64,000 nt of DNA from the NCBI GenBank assembly GCA_028335825.1, contig JAIOKI010000016.1:124001-188000 (forward strand), read 5' to 3'. The position numbers and the translations under genes were made by a program. Of this stretch, positions 12,283 through 22,190 are shown in pieces. A model generated the notes under the pieces. The model was not told the DNA's origin. It searched no databases and saw nothing but the letters and a program-made list of their open reading frames with translations. Each line of letters begins with the position of its first letter. Position 1 is the stretch's first letter. This stretch comes from Nosema muscidifuracis. Lineage: Eukaryota > Microsporidia > Nosematidae.

Positions 12283-14205
12283 ATGGTCATCCTGAATATG
12301 GGGTTAGACAATTGTAAAAAAAACACTCCGCAGAGATGCAGCACAAACGAGGACTTACCAACCTCAAAAGTACAGAAAGATAGTCAAACATCTTTACTGG
12401 AAGGAATTAAAAGTAGTTATGGTACTCTTAGCACTGGTAATGCTTTGTACTATGACATAAAAAAATTGAATAGTCTCTACTCAAAAACAGAAGTTTTGTT
12501 TGAAAAAGCAAGTAAAAATTTTTATCATATTGATAAAGAAAAGAACAGAGATATTTACAACATCTCTAGATACTCATTAAGTCTGATAGACTTGATTAAG
12601 CTCCAAGATGCACATGTTAAGTCGTGTCAACGTGAACTGAGTACACAAAAGAAGAAGTATGAATTACTTCAAAAACAAGTGAATGATCTCATCAACCGTG
12701 TCAATTATGATGATGTCAATAAAGTAAACGCTGAATCAATGAATGAAGTGAAGCAGGAAACTGCAATAAAAGACAAAGATCGAACTCCTCATCCGGATAA
12801 CTCGATTGTAAAAGAGGATGGTAAGGTCACCATGCCATCTCAAATAACAAGCATTGGATCGCCCAAGTCCTCTGCACTATCAGTCTTCCTTTCCAAGGTA
12901 GCAAAAGCTTCCTGCAAAGGCAGGAAACCAAAGAGTCCCATTCTTTTAAAGAGAACATCTGAAGAAGGATGGACAAAGGTCGTAGCCAGCTACGGAAGAT
13001 CAGTAGTGATCAAAAAAGATAGTCTATTGGCTGATAAAATGGAAGTTATCGATGACAACAGGTATACCTCACTAATGCCTGATTGGATTCGTAACATTAA
13101 CAACAGTGAAGAGTCATCTGATGACTCTAATGATAAGAGTTATCCCTTAGCTTATCTAGGGGATCCTAAAAGACAACAGAGGTCGAAACGCCTTGATAAA
13201 AGTAACTACCCTCTGAGGCTATCAGAGGATGTAAAAAAAGAAAAGGAGCCGAAACACTCCATAAAAGATAATATACATCTAGATGCCAATATGTGTAATC
13301 TAGATGTTATCACAAAAGAAGGCCTCCAAGGGCCTATGATAGTAGACCACAAAGCGACTGACATCTTAATTGAGTCTGTAGAGTCCTTTGTGGAAACAAT
13401 AAAAGAGGAACAATTTTCTAAGTTGCATAACTTGCAAGAGACTAAGAAAAATGTTGTACTCAACAAAAGGGAGAAGTCGAAACGCTTCACAAATAAAAAC
13501 TACCCTAAGGTTGGCAAGCCGAAGGATGTTCTAAAAGTTCCCAGTAAAACCACTAAGGGAAGTGTGGTATCACACAAACAAAAGAAAAATCTCTTAAGGA
13601 GACTTAGAGAAGACTCAGCTCATAAAAAAGTTGAAATAAAAAATTTTATTGCCCCTAAAATGAAGGACAATAGAGACAAAAAGCCAGTAAAGAAGAATAC
13701 TGGAGAAAAATGGACAGATAAGCTGTCTAGAGAAGAACTCCTTAAAATCATGCTTGAGGGGAAGAAACCAGCCGAAAATAAGTATCGGCTGGTTACAATG
13801 GAAGGTCTACCATCAGGGGAAGGCCATAAAAATTTAGCTGTCTGGGCTAAAATACTAGGTGTTAAGGAATCAGATATTCCTTACGTAAAAGATATCAGTG
13901 GGAAGACGATTCTTTTAGTAAGATATGAAGCTGTTTTGAGAGTGGCAGACAGTCTTTGTAGAATTGCTGAGGGAGTCAGATGCCTGTCTGAGCCAAATGC
14001 CTTGAGACAGTTCTTGTCTTATAATAAAGATAAAATAGTAGCAGATCTTGCTGTTATTAAAAAAAGCTGGAAGTCTTTTGTTCCTCTGCAAAAGTCTATA
14101 AAAGTTATAGTACGATGTCTTAATAATTTGGAGACAAGTATGTTAAAAAAGTTTGCTTTAGATGATGAAGCTATAAAAGATATTCTGGAGGCTAATGGTC
14201 CCTGA
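12283..14205 (+). CDS. LINE ORF1 protein
   Basis: This 640-aa ORF sits in the ORF1 position of the LINE; in such elements ORF1 usually binds the element's RNA and helps target-primed integration. It is rich in Lys, Glu and Ser. A heptad-like region at about residues 105-145 (ELSTQKKKYELLQKQVNDL) suggests a coiled coil. The long middle is basic and low in complexity. A C-terminal domain starts around residue 475 (EKWTDKLSREELLKIM) and recurs in two other fragments here (22191-22930 and 23152-23310), so it is the conserved core. I see no CCHC knuckle or standard RRM. The start at 12283 is doubtful because it lies within a 29-bp segment duplicated from ORF2; Met6 (12298) is an alternative. The 3' end overlaps ORF2 by 11 bp. 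Confidence 0.85.
   Translation: MVILNMGLDNCKKNTPQRCSTNEDLPTSKVQKDSQTSLLEGIKSSYGTLSTGNALYYDIKKLNSLYSKTEVLFEKASKNFYHIDKEKNRDIYNISRYSLSLIDLIKLQDAHVKSCQRELSTQKKKYELLQKQVNDLINRVNYDDVNKVNAESMNEVKQETAIKDKDRTPHPDNSIVKEDGKVTMPSQITSIGSPKSSALSVFLSKVAKASCKGRKPKSPILLKRTSEEGWTKVVASYGRSVVIKKDSLLADKMEVIDDNRYTSLMPDWIRNINNSEESSDDSNDKSYPLAYLGDPKRQQRSKRLDKSNYPLRLSEDVKKEKEPKHSIKDNIHLDANMCNLDVITKEGLQGPMIVDHKATDILIESVESFVETIKEEQFSKLHNLQETKKNVVLNKREKSKRFTNKNYPKVGKPKDVLKVPSKTTKGSVVSHKQKKNLLRRLREDSAHKKVEIKNFIAPKMKDNRDKKPVKKNTGEKWTDKLSREELLKIMLEGKKPAENKYRLVTMEGLPSGEGHKNLAVWAKILGVKESDIPYVKDISGKTILLVRYEAVLRVADSLCRIAEGVRCLSEPNALRQFLSYNKDKIVADLAVIKKSWKSFVPLQKSIKVIVRCLNNLETSMLKKFALDDEAIKDILEANGP
13766..13794 (+). other. Perfect hairpin inside LINE ORF1
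   Basis: AACCAGCCGA (13766-13775) and TCGGCTGGTT (13785-13794) form a perfect 10-bp stem with a 9-nt loop. The corresponding piece of the third LINE fragment (about 22943-22971) keeps the stem with one mismatch. A function is not evident. Confidence 0.6.
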
Positions 14206-17200
14206 AAATAAAATTCTAAATATTGATTTATTACGATTCACTCTAAGGAATCAAAAAACTTCTTTATTTAAGCTTCTTAGAAGCAACAAAAGTATTTGTA
14301 TTGATTTAAGTTACAAACTTATTAAAATCAAAAGTAAATGTCATTCGAGATCCCTCGGAGTAAAATCTTTAAATTATAATGTAATGTTTAATTTAAGAAA
14401 AAAGATCAAGCTTAACAGCTTACAAAAGAAGCTCTGCTTAGTAAAGGCCTTGGCAAGCCATATTAAGATTCCAGAGTTACAAAAGAAACTTACAAGAGTT
14501 AATCCAGTTTTAGATAACTGTATTGTAGGTAGTAAAAGACATCGCAGACGTGATACAACATTTACTTTCTTTGCTGTAAAGAAAGTACAAAAAGACAACT
14601 TTATTAATGCATTAAAGCAGTTAAACATTAATGTGTTAAAAGAAAAACCAGCTAAGTTTAAGCAGGTACAAAAATTAAAGACTCTTGACAAAGTTAAACT
14701 TTGTAGTCTTAATATAAATCATCTTTATGGGAAGAAGGAAGACTTAGAGATCCTTTTGAAAGTAGAGAAACCATCAATTTTATGTCTACAAGAAACATGG
14801 AAGAAATCCACTTTTATTGGAAGACTAGAAAAGTATATGGTAATGGAAACACCTGCCATAGGTAAAAATAAACCAGGTTTAATGACCTTGGTAAGAAAAA
14901 GTGGAGCAGTGAGATGTTCTAAAAAAGGTAATGATGACAACATCCTACAAACGGTTGTTGAATTCAAAACAAGTACAGGATGGACAAAGATACTAGTTAT
15001 CAATGTCTATGTGCCACAAGATAGAGAGCTTAAGCAATTAACTCTCATAAAATTAATCAACCTTCTTAATATTGAGAAGAACAAAAGATGCTACAAGGAG
15101 ATTATAGTAATGGGAGATATGAATTGTAAAGATTCAACTCTCAAACAAAAGCTTGTTGCTGGAGGTTTAAATCCTCTTATCAACTACAATAGAGTATCAG
15201 GAACTAGAATCCTGAGTAATGGTAAAGTCTCAAAAAGACGTATTGATACGATCTTTAGAGTCTTAAAGCAAGACAGTGAGAAGGTTACTATCTCACAAAG
15301 ATGGGCTGTAGGAGATCATCTACTACTTAGAAGATACATAACTCTTCCTTCTCCAGTAGTAGAGACATCTTTTACATATAACAGAAAGAAGATGCAAGAT
15401 CCTCTTATTGAAGAGAAATTGAGTCAGCTTTTGAATAGGAAACTATTCACAATAGAAGAACTCCCAAGAGTTTTAAAAGAAGTATGTACAACTGAAAAGG
15501 TGTACGATAAAGTTAAGGTAAGAAAAGGATTACCTATTAAATGGAAGCACATTAATGTGTATAAAAGATTTAGACTTGCCACAAAGCAAGTACTAAAACA
15601 ATGGAATGATGTAAATGCTTTTAGGTATTTGACATTAAAAAAAGAAGTTGAGGAAACAAGAGTGAAGGTTCGGCGAGAACGAGCTAATCTCTGGGCCTTT
15701 AATGGCATAAACCTCTATAAAAGTAATCGCTCTAGAGATTTCTGGAAGTGGCTAAAGGGTATGTCTAACACATCAGTTAGACTAGACAATGTTTGTCTTC
15801 AAGACGAGGAGGGCAGAGCTCACAATGAGCAACAAAAGAAGCTAGAAATAGCTAACAAATTTTATGCTAAATTAGCAACATCAACTGTAGATAGTGACTC
15901 TATATACAACAAAAGTCTTTTAAAAGAGCCTCCTGATGACGTCACAATGGAGGAATTAATAAAAGCTACAAATAATTGTGGCAATAACAAAGCAGCCGGT
16001 CCGGATGAAATTCCAACTGAGCTATACAAGGTACTACTTAGGCCTAGTCTAGTAGATAAAAAGCTGCCCTCATTCTTGGTGGATGAGATCAACAAATTTA
16101 TAACAGGTGCCAGCCCACCTGTTTGTTGGAGTGCTGCTGATATGGTATGCCTCCATAAAAAAGGAGATGAAACAGATATCAACAACTATAGAGGTATTGC
16201 ACTGATTAATACAATCAGTAAAATATACCTCAAAATAATCAATGATAGACTTACACAGTTTGTCGATACAAATAACATTCTTTCTCCTTATCAGGCTGGA
16301 TTTAGAGCAGGAGAAGAATGTATGAACCAGGTAGCAACTTTATTAGAAGTTGTTAAAAGAAGAGAATTTCGAAGTCTGAAGACATATCTGTGCTTCATAG
16401 ACTTTGAAAAAGCTTATGATAATGTTAGCCATGAGCTATTATTTAATAAGCTACAAAAGTATTGTATACCAGAATATCTGATAAATACATTGAAAGATAT
16501 ATATGGTAACACACAAATGAGAATCCGCATAGGTGGAGATACAAGCAGTGGCTATAGCTACAGAAAAGGTGTGAGACAAGGATGCCCTTGTTCTCCAATG
16601 TTGTTCAATCTGTTTATTAATGACATTTTTGATGACATGACAAAAGTGATTGTACCTCGATCAACAATAGCAATACCAGGACTGATGTTTGCAGATGACA
16701 TTGTTGTCTTTGGTGATTCAAAAAATGATTTGGAACTAAAAATTCAACAAATCAGTAAATGGGCAGTTGACAATCAAATGAGAGTTAACTGTAACAAAAG
16801 TGGTATTCTCGTATGGAACACCAATACAAGCTATGAGTCAGAAGATATCTCTATAGATATTGACTTCGGAAAGATCTGTGAAGTCACAGAATACAGGTAT
16901 TTGGGTGTGTTGATTAAAAGAAGCACCCTCGAAGATCATCTTGTAAAAGATGGAGCCTTTAGAGGCAAAAAAGCATTAGAAGCATTGAAACCAAAGCTTC
17001 TTAACAAGAGTATATGTATTCCGTTTAAGGGAATACTAATAAAGAATGTACTAGTACCTGCACTCATGTACGGTAGTGAGTTATGGGGAATGTCTAGCAC
17101 AAGATCAGGGAGAATCAGTAGGATTCTCAGAAAAGCTGTTCGGATGATATTCTGGACAAAAATAGTTCCATTAGATAGGATAATGGATGAGTTCTGTATT

Positions 17201-17905
17201 AACAGGATTCAAATACAAGCAGCTCTAAATCGCTTTAGAGCATTAAGGAAGTGGAAACACAACAAAACTATAATCTCGGAATTTGTAGAACAAGTTCCAA
17301 GAGCCAAAAAGACTACATGGAGTTCAAGAACTCGACGGTGGTGTAAAAGATATGTCGGACACGACTATGAAAGTATTGACTACAAAGTAGCCAAACAAAG
17401 AATAATCGAGGTATTGAAAGGTAGGAGATCCTATAATACTACCATAGCATCCTCACTAGCAGCACAGTATGGTATATTTGAGTCTCAACTCAAGCACATA
17501 CTAACACAAGTTAGTAAAAGACAGATAAGGAATTACACCAAAGTAAGGTGTAATTTAATTAGATGGTCTCCTGCGTTAGCTAATGCTCGTAGAATCCCTC
17601 AGTATTATAGAGAACATTGCTTTCTATGTGAGGGAGAACAGGAAAATCTTGAACATTTCCTGTTAGATTGTCCATCCTTATCTGAAACAAGATCTCTTTA
17701 TGAGAACAAAATCCCAGAGTTAAATTCTTTAACTCTAACAAAAATAGAACAAGTTAAGATGATCATTGGTAATATAAATGACATTAAAACTTCACCAACA
17801 GGAAGAAAAGCTCTACTTGCAAGAGTAGAATTTCTTGATAAAATGATAGTACAAAGATATATCATTGTACAACAAAAAAGTAGACTTCATGTCTCATTAG
17901 AGTAA
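14195..17905 (+). CDS. LINE ORF2: AP endonuclease, reverse transcriptase, zinc knuckle
   Basis: This 1,236-aa polyprotein would nick target DNA and copy the element's RNA by target-primed reverse transcription. Residues about 165-385 form an APE-type endonuclease: SLNIN (N173/N175), LQETW (E200), GDMN (D308, N310), RRIDTIF (D351) and GDH (D374, H375) match the family's catalytic positions. The reverse transcriptase spans about 580-900, with FIDFEKAYD (D736), GVRQGCPCSP and FADD (832-835), the last two Asp completing the catalytic triad. A C-terminal C-x2-C-x8-H-x4-C knuckle uses C1142, C1145, H1154 and C1159. There are no internal stops. The ATG overlaps the ORF1 stop region (ATGGTCCCTGA), suggesting reinitiation or coupled translation; I infer this from the overlap. 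Confidence 0.93.
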   Translation: MVPENKILNIDLLRFTLRNQKTSLFKLLRSNKSICIDLSYKLIKIKSKCHSRSLGVKSLNYNVMFNLRKKIKLNSLQKKLCLVKALASHIKIPELQKKLTRVNPVLDNCIVGSKRHRRRDTTFTFFAVKKVQKDNFINALKQLNINVLKEKPAKFKQVQKLKTLDKVKLCSLNINHLYGKKEDLEILLKVEKPSILCLQETWKKSTFIGRLEKYMVMETPAIGKNKPGLMTLVRKSGAVRCSKKGNDDNILQTVVEFKTSTGWTKILVINVYVPQDRELKQLTLIKLINLLNIEKNKRCYKEIIVMGDMNCKDSTLKQKLVAGGLNPLINYNRVSGTRILSNGKVSKRRIDTIFRVLKQDSEKVTISQRWAVGDHLLLRRYITLPSPVVETSFTYNRKKMQDPLIEEKLSQLLNRKLFTIEELPRVLKEVCTTEKVYDKVKVRKGLPIKWKHINVYKRFRLATKQVLKQWNDVNAFRYLTLKKEVEETRVKVRRERANLWAFNGINLYKSNRSRDFWKWLKGMSNTSVRLDNVCLQDEEGRAHNEQQKKLEIANKFYAKLATSTVDSDSIYNKSLLKEPPDDVTMEELIKATNNCGNNKAAGPDEIPTELYKVLLRPSLVDKKLPSFLVDEINKFITGASPPVCWSAADMVCLHKKGDETDINNYRGIALINTISKIYLKIINDRLTQFVDTNNILSPYQAGFRAGEECMNQVATLLEVVKRREFRSLKTYLCFIDFEKAYDNVSHELLFNKLQKYCIPEYLINTLKDIYGNTQMRIRIGGDTSSGYSYRKGVRQGCPCSPMLFNLFINDIFDDMTKVIVPRSTIAIPGLMFADDIVVFGDSKNDLELKIQQISKWAVDNQMRVNCNKSGILVWNTNTSYESEDISIDIDFGKICEVTEYRYLGVLIKRSTLEDHLVKDGAFRGKKALEALKPKLLNKSICIPFKGILIKNVLVPALMYGSELWGMSSTRSGRISRILRKAVRMIFWTKIVPLDRIMDEFCINRIQIQAALNRFRALRKWKHNKTIISEFVEQVPRAKKTTWSSRTRRWCKRYVGHDYESIDYKVAKQRIIEVLKGRRSYNTTIASSLAAQYGIFESQLKHILTQVSKRQIRNYTKVRCNLIRWSPALANARRIPQYYREHCFLCEGEQENLEHFLLDCPSLSETRSLYENKIPELNSLTLTKIEQVKMIIGNINDIKTSPTGRKALLARVEFLDKMIVQRYIIVQQKSRLHVSLE
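17531..17555 (+). other. Perfect hairpin in ORF2 at the source of a duplicated segment
   Basis: AATTACACC (17531-17539) and GGTGTAATT (17547-17555) form a 9-bp stem around the loop AAAGTAA. The 29 bp that recur at the ORF1 start begin exactly at the first loop base (17540). Confidence 0.6.
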
Positions 17906-18180
17906 AATCTGATACAAAAGTAGCTAATTTATTAGCAACAAAAGAATTAAATTATGACCTGGGAGGGGTTTGGCTTAAAGCTGCATATTATGCCGTAGCA
18001 TTCCGCCGAACTGAGTTGTGTTCTTAAATGGTGTATTGAACCAGGCGATAACCCAAAATCCTGCTGAACGCAGGTCTCAGTCATTATGACTGTTGGATTT
18101 TAATTAATCCTAAGGGGTTCCCAATCTTCCTACAAGCAAGGCCTTCATGGTATGCTGGTGTGTGTCACCAAATATTGGAT
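17906..18180 (+). other. Structured LINE 3' UTR
   Basis: This GC-richer untranslated stretch follows ORF2. At 18055-18101 AAAATCC pairs with GGATTTT and encloses two perfect hairpins: CCTGC/GCAGG (18060-18074) and CAGTCA/TGACTG (18078-18092). The outer stem and the first hairpin share up to two C bases, so the exact pairing would shift slightly. Such three-way structures near LINE 3' ends are plausible recognition sites for the element's own reverse transcriptase. I infer this from position and shape only. Confidence 0.6.
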
Positions 18181-18311
18181 GTAGAAGTTTTTACTTGCTG
18201 TGTGGCTTTTCTTTCTTATCTCAATAAATTATTTTATTTTTTTTTTTTTTTGTAGAAGTTTTTACTTGCTGTGTAGCTTTTCTTTCTTATCTCAATAAAT
18301 TATTTTATTTT
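18181..18311 (+). repeat. 71-bp tandem duplication of the LINE 3' tail
   Basis: Two near-identical units start at 18181 and 18252 (GTAGAAGTTTTTACTTGCTG). Each contains AATAAA (18223 and 18294) and ends in a T-rich run, and the first ends in about 16 T residues. They differ at about one base outside the homopolymers (GTGG versus GTAG). This could be slippage or a second, severely 5'-truncated insertion placed end to end. Confidence 0.85.
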
Positions 18312-18429
18312 ATTTATTTTTTTATTTATTATTATTTTTTTTAAGAGTGATCCTTATAATAAAGTATGTTTTTTAGTAACAATTTTTCTTCAACATAAAA
18401 AAAGAAAAGGCCCTGCTATACATCGAAAG
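18312..18429 (+). pseudogene. Left piece of a second LINE (ORF1 fragment) before the LTR insertion
   Basis: The last 40 bp or so (lysine-rich KKRKGPAIHRK frame) run in the same reading frame into the LINE-like fragment resuming at 22196, once the LTR element and one copy of its 5-bp duplication are set aside. The start of this fragment and the T-rich, A-rich stretch after the first LINE tail are not resolved. Confidence 0.5.
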
Positions 18430-18629
18430 TGTTGGGGACTAATACGTCTATAAAGAAACAAAGTCAATTCTTTGGATCAGTTTAAGTTTTCTTGCTGATT
18501 TAATTTATCAGTCCAAATTGTTGGGATCAAGTAACTTGGTGACGTCATGACTTAATTATTCACCATTGTTACATAAAGGGGAACCCCTAAAATAAAATAT
18601 GTTTTCTAATAATCATTCTTCGTACAACA
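18430..18629 (+). repeat. Left LTR of the gypsy-like element
   Basis: The repeat starts TG (TGTTGGGGACT) and ends CA (TACAACA). Its first 85 bp and last 50 bp match the right LTR with a handful of substitutions. The middle is about 50 bp longer than in the right LTR, with short internal repeats around AATTAT...GGAACC. The LTR differences suggest a moderately old insertion. Confidence 0.85.
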
Positions 18630-21600
18630 CAAATAATTATAGAAAGGAACCCCAGAATGATAGATATATTTTCCAATAGAAATTATGCTAACAACAATTT
18701 GGCGACAATTTCTAATATTAGAACGTTTAGAAATAGCAGAGAGGATGATCCTGATGCTTTTGTATCACATGTGAAAGGTTGGGCGACGGCCAGTAATCCT
18801 AACGAGGAAGCAAGGATATTTTTTTTTAGGGAACGACTAGCAGGGGAAAGCAAGGTATAGACAGAATCAATACCTTGGGTTACAAACTTTGATATGTTGA
18901 TTGAAATGTTTCTGATGAGGTTTAAAGGAAAGATGAGCAACATTAAGTACATCAAAGAACTGTCTAGGGACATTTACAAGGAGGGATCATTCTTAGCATA
19001 TTTAGATAGAATGAAGAGGTTGACATTTAAGTCTACACTACCAGAAAATGTACTGATCACATATGTGTTAGGAGGGTTGCCAGATGATATGAGAGGCAGC
19101 TTAATAATGAATACCCCGGGAGTTATGACGTGGGAATACATCTATAAAGCCTGCTAAGGTTTGGATTGTAGCGGCAGATCTACTATAAATCCGTTAGCAA
19201 GTAAGATAAGCGAGGGTATTGAAATGGAGATATGTAGGGTAGAAAAGAAATTTATCTGCTATTATTGTAAGAAGCTTGGCCACCTGAAAAGAAATTGCAA
19301 CAAAAGGAAATTTGACTTGAAGGAGATGAAGCCAGTCAGATCAGTCGGAATGATTGAGGAGAATGGAAGTTTGGAAATAAATAAAAATTTGCAGTATTTA
19401 GTTGTTTCGAACGTTATGGGGACCGGAAACTTAGAACTCACTATAGATCTTAATTTCGAAGTCCGTAATTTGCCTGCAATTATTGATTTGGAATCACCTG
19501 TGAATATTATTCGGAGTAAATATGTAAAGGGGCAGATAAGAAAAACTGGTATTAAATTGGTTGCTGCTAACAGAACAGAGATCGCAATTCTGGGTGTCAC
19601 AACCAGTGATTTTGAATATAAAGGAAGAAAGTACTACGAAGAATTCATTGTTTCGGGTAATATATCAAAGGAAATTATATTAGGATTTAAATTCTGCTTA
19701 AAGGAGAATGCGAAAATTGATTTTGGAAAACGAGAAAAATATATCTGAGAAGTCATGACGTAAAACAGAATGAGCTAAGAGAGCATTCGATAAGAACTAT
19801 GACGGATAGTCCTGTATCGGCTCCACTTTATAGGCTCGGGTTCGAGTTAAAGAAAGAGGCCAGTAAGATAATAGAAAAATATTTAAAGGAAGGAGTAATT
19901 AGAGAATCATATAGCCCATGGCGTAGCCCCATAGTAATGAAGAAAAAGGCAAATGGAAGTTACAGGCTATGTGTAGATTATCGGAGACTATATGATGTCA
20001 CCATTAAGGATAAGTACCCAATGCCCAGAGTCGATGAGATACTAGATACATTAAGCGGAGCTAAAATTTTTTCTAAACTAGATGCCTTGTCAGGTTACAA
20101 TCAGATCAGAATGTGCGAAGAGGACATTGAGAAGACTGCTTTCGCATGTAAGGAAGGATTATTCGAATTTAATGTCATGCCATTTGGCTTAGTAAATGCT
20201 CCAGCTACGTTTCAGAGGGCAATGAACAGGGTATTAAGGAAGTATTTTGGGAAATGTGCCATGGTCTACATGGATGACATAATCATTTTTAGTAAGGACA
20301 AGGAAAGTCACGAGAAGGATATTAAAGAAGTTCTAGAAACTCTGAAGCTAGCAGGGCTTATACTCAATAAAGAAAATGTGAATTTAGAAAATCAGAAATT
20401 AAAATTTTAGGTCATGTTATAAGTGCGAATGGAATCCAGATAGATCCCAAGAGGATGGAAAGCATAAAGAAGATGAAAACACTGTCGTCAAGAAAAGAAC
20501 TGGAATTATTTCTTGGAACCATAAATTACTACAGTAAATTTATAAAGAATGTAATAGAAGAGTCAGCATACTTGTATAGTCTCATAAAAAAGACAGTAAG
20601 ATTAATTGGAATAAAATAGAGAATGAGGAAAAATTTATCGATGCAGTGAACAAACTTAAGGATAATATAAGCAATTCGAGATCATTGGCACTTCCGAGAC
20701 AAGAAGGAAAATTCGTTTTAACAACAGATGCTTCAGATCTAGGAATAGGAGCCATACTAAGCCAGGAGCAAGACGGCGAAGAAAAGATAATCGCTTACTA
20801 TTCAAAGGCACATTCAGGATCTGAGAAGAACTACTGCACAACTGAAAAGGAGCTACTAGCTGTCATTAAGGCCATTCAAAATTTCAAACCATACCTGTGG
20901 GGAAGAAAATTTCTGGTGAGAACTGATCATGGGGCAATAAAATACTTGTTCCAGTCTAGGAATATTAAAGGTAGGCTAGCGAGATGGTCCCTCATCCTAC
21001 AGGAATTTGATATGAAAATTGAACACATCAAAGGAAAATATAACCCCAGTGATTATTTAAGTAGAGGATCCTGCATAGTTGCACATATAAAGACGAATTC
21101 CAAGACGGTAGATTTGGATGAAAAAGCCTATTTGAAAGAAATACATGTTAAAATGGGACACGGATCTAAAAAAGCAATGAAATATAAGATAAAGGAAAGG
21201 AAAAAAATAAGGGGATTAAGAGAGAAACTCAGGAAGATAATACGAGAATGCTTTATTTGTCAAAGATCGGGATTTGGACAAGTTAAGAAGGAAACCATCT
21301 CTGTAAAGGTTAAGAGGAAAAATGTTCTATGGGAAATCGATCTAGTAGGACCACTCCCGAGAAGTCCTCAAGGTTACTTGTATTTACTCACCATGATAGA
21401 TCATGCGACCAAAAGAGCGGAAGTGATACCGCTAAGGTCGAAAGAAGCCGAGGAAGTAGTAGATAATATCGAAAAAATCATTGAGAAGCTAGAAACTCCC
21501 AAGATAATATTAACGGATAATGGGACTGAATTTTCAAACAAATTAGCTAAAACACTGGCACTAGAGAAAGGATTTACATGGAGATACGGAGCCCCTTACA

Positions 21601-22039
21601 GCCCGACTACGACAGGGCTTATTGAAAGATTCAACCGAACGTTTATGGATCGTCTAAGGAAGATAACTGATTATGGAAAATTTGACTGGAGCAAACATGT
21701 CGATATTGCTGTACAATGCTGGACTCTTACCATAGAACTATAGATTGTACTCCAAATGAGTCATGGAACAATGAACCAAAGTCAGATAATGAAGAATTTA
21801 AGGCAAGATACAGGAAATCTTATGGTAAACAAAGAAACTCCTCAGAAGAGATTAAGATTGGAGATAAAATTTTATATCACCATCCGATGGAAAAAAAGAC
21901 ATAAATTATCAGCCGACCATAATTATTCGGGCATAGTTACTAAGAAAAGGTTTGGTTCAGTAGAAATAAGATTAACGGACGGTAGAACGATAATATCGGC
22001 GCTTAAAAATATTAAGAAGCTTTTTTAAAGGAGGGAGAG

Positions 22040-22190
22040 TTTTGGGGACTGATACGTCTATAAAGAAACAAAGTCAATTCTTTGGATCAATTTAGGTTTT
22101 CTTGCTGATTTAATTTATCAGTCCTAATAATTATAAAAAGGAACCATAAAAGAATAAATATGTTTTTTAGTAATCATTCTTCATACAACA
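22040..22190 (+). repeat. Right LTR of the gypsy-like element
   Basis: It begins directly after the purine tract AAAGGAGGGAGAG, matches the left LTR at both ends and finishes with TACAACA immediately before the GAAAG target duplicate. Confidence 0.85.

Larger units (their letters stand above)
12180..18311 (+). mobile_element. Full-length APE-type LINE downstream of the LSU rRNA
   Basis: This is a non-LTR retrotransposon with two long uninterrupted ORFs, a structured GC-richer 3' UTR (17906-18180) and a T-rich tail carrying AATAAA. ORF2 has endonuclease, reverse transcriptase and a C-terminal zinc knuckle. The 5' boundary is a guess: it lies between the LSU 3' end (about 12170) and the ORF1 start. 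No target-site duplication was identified. Base composition is visibly less AT-rich than the flanking graveyard. I cannot assign the clade by eye. It looks whole and may be recently active, unlike nearly everything else in the window. Confidence 0.9.
18430..22190 (+). mobile_element. Ty3/gypsy-like LTR retrotransposon, broken
   Basis: This fossil LTR element is inserted in a LINE fragment. It has LTRs at both ends (about 200 bp on the left, 151 bp on the right), a purine-rich tract just before the right LTR (22027-22039) and the 5-bp direct repeat GAAAG at 18425-18429 and 22191-22195. Parts in order: gag-like region about 18657-19150, CCHC zinc knuckle about 19255-19310, protease region about 19380-19740, reverse transcriptase about 19800-20580 (YMDD motif), RNase H about 20640-21060, integrase about 21120-21990. 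This pol order marks the Ty3/gypsy group. It is interrupted by roughly half a dozen breaks and is not functional as seen. It is the youngest LTR element here, and its parts are easily read. Confidence 0.92.

Noticed and set aside
13206-16185. Several 90-110 codon minus-strand open frames
   Set aside because: They are shadows of the two LINE ORFs, which carry clear family motifs on the plus strand.
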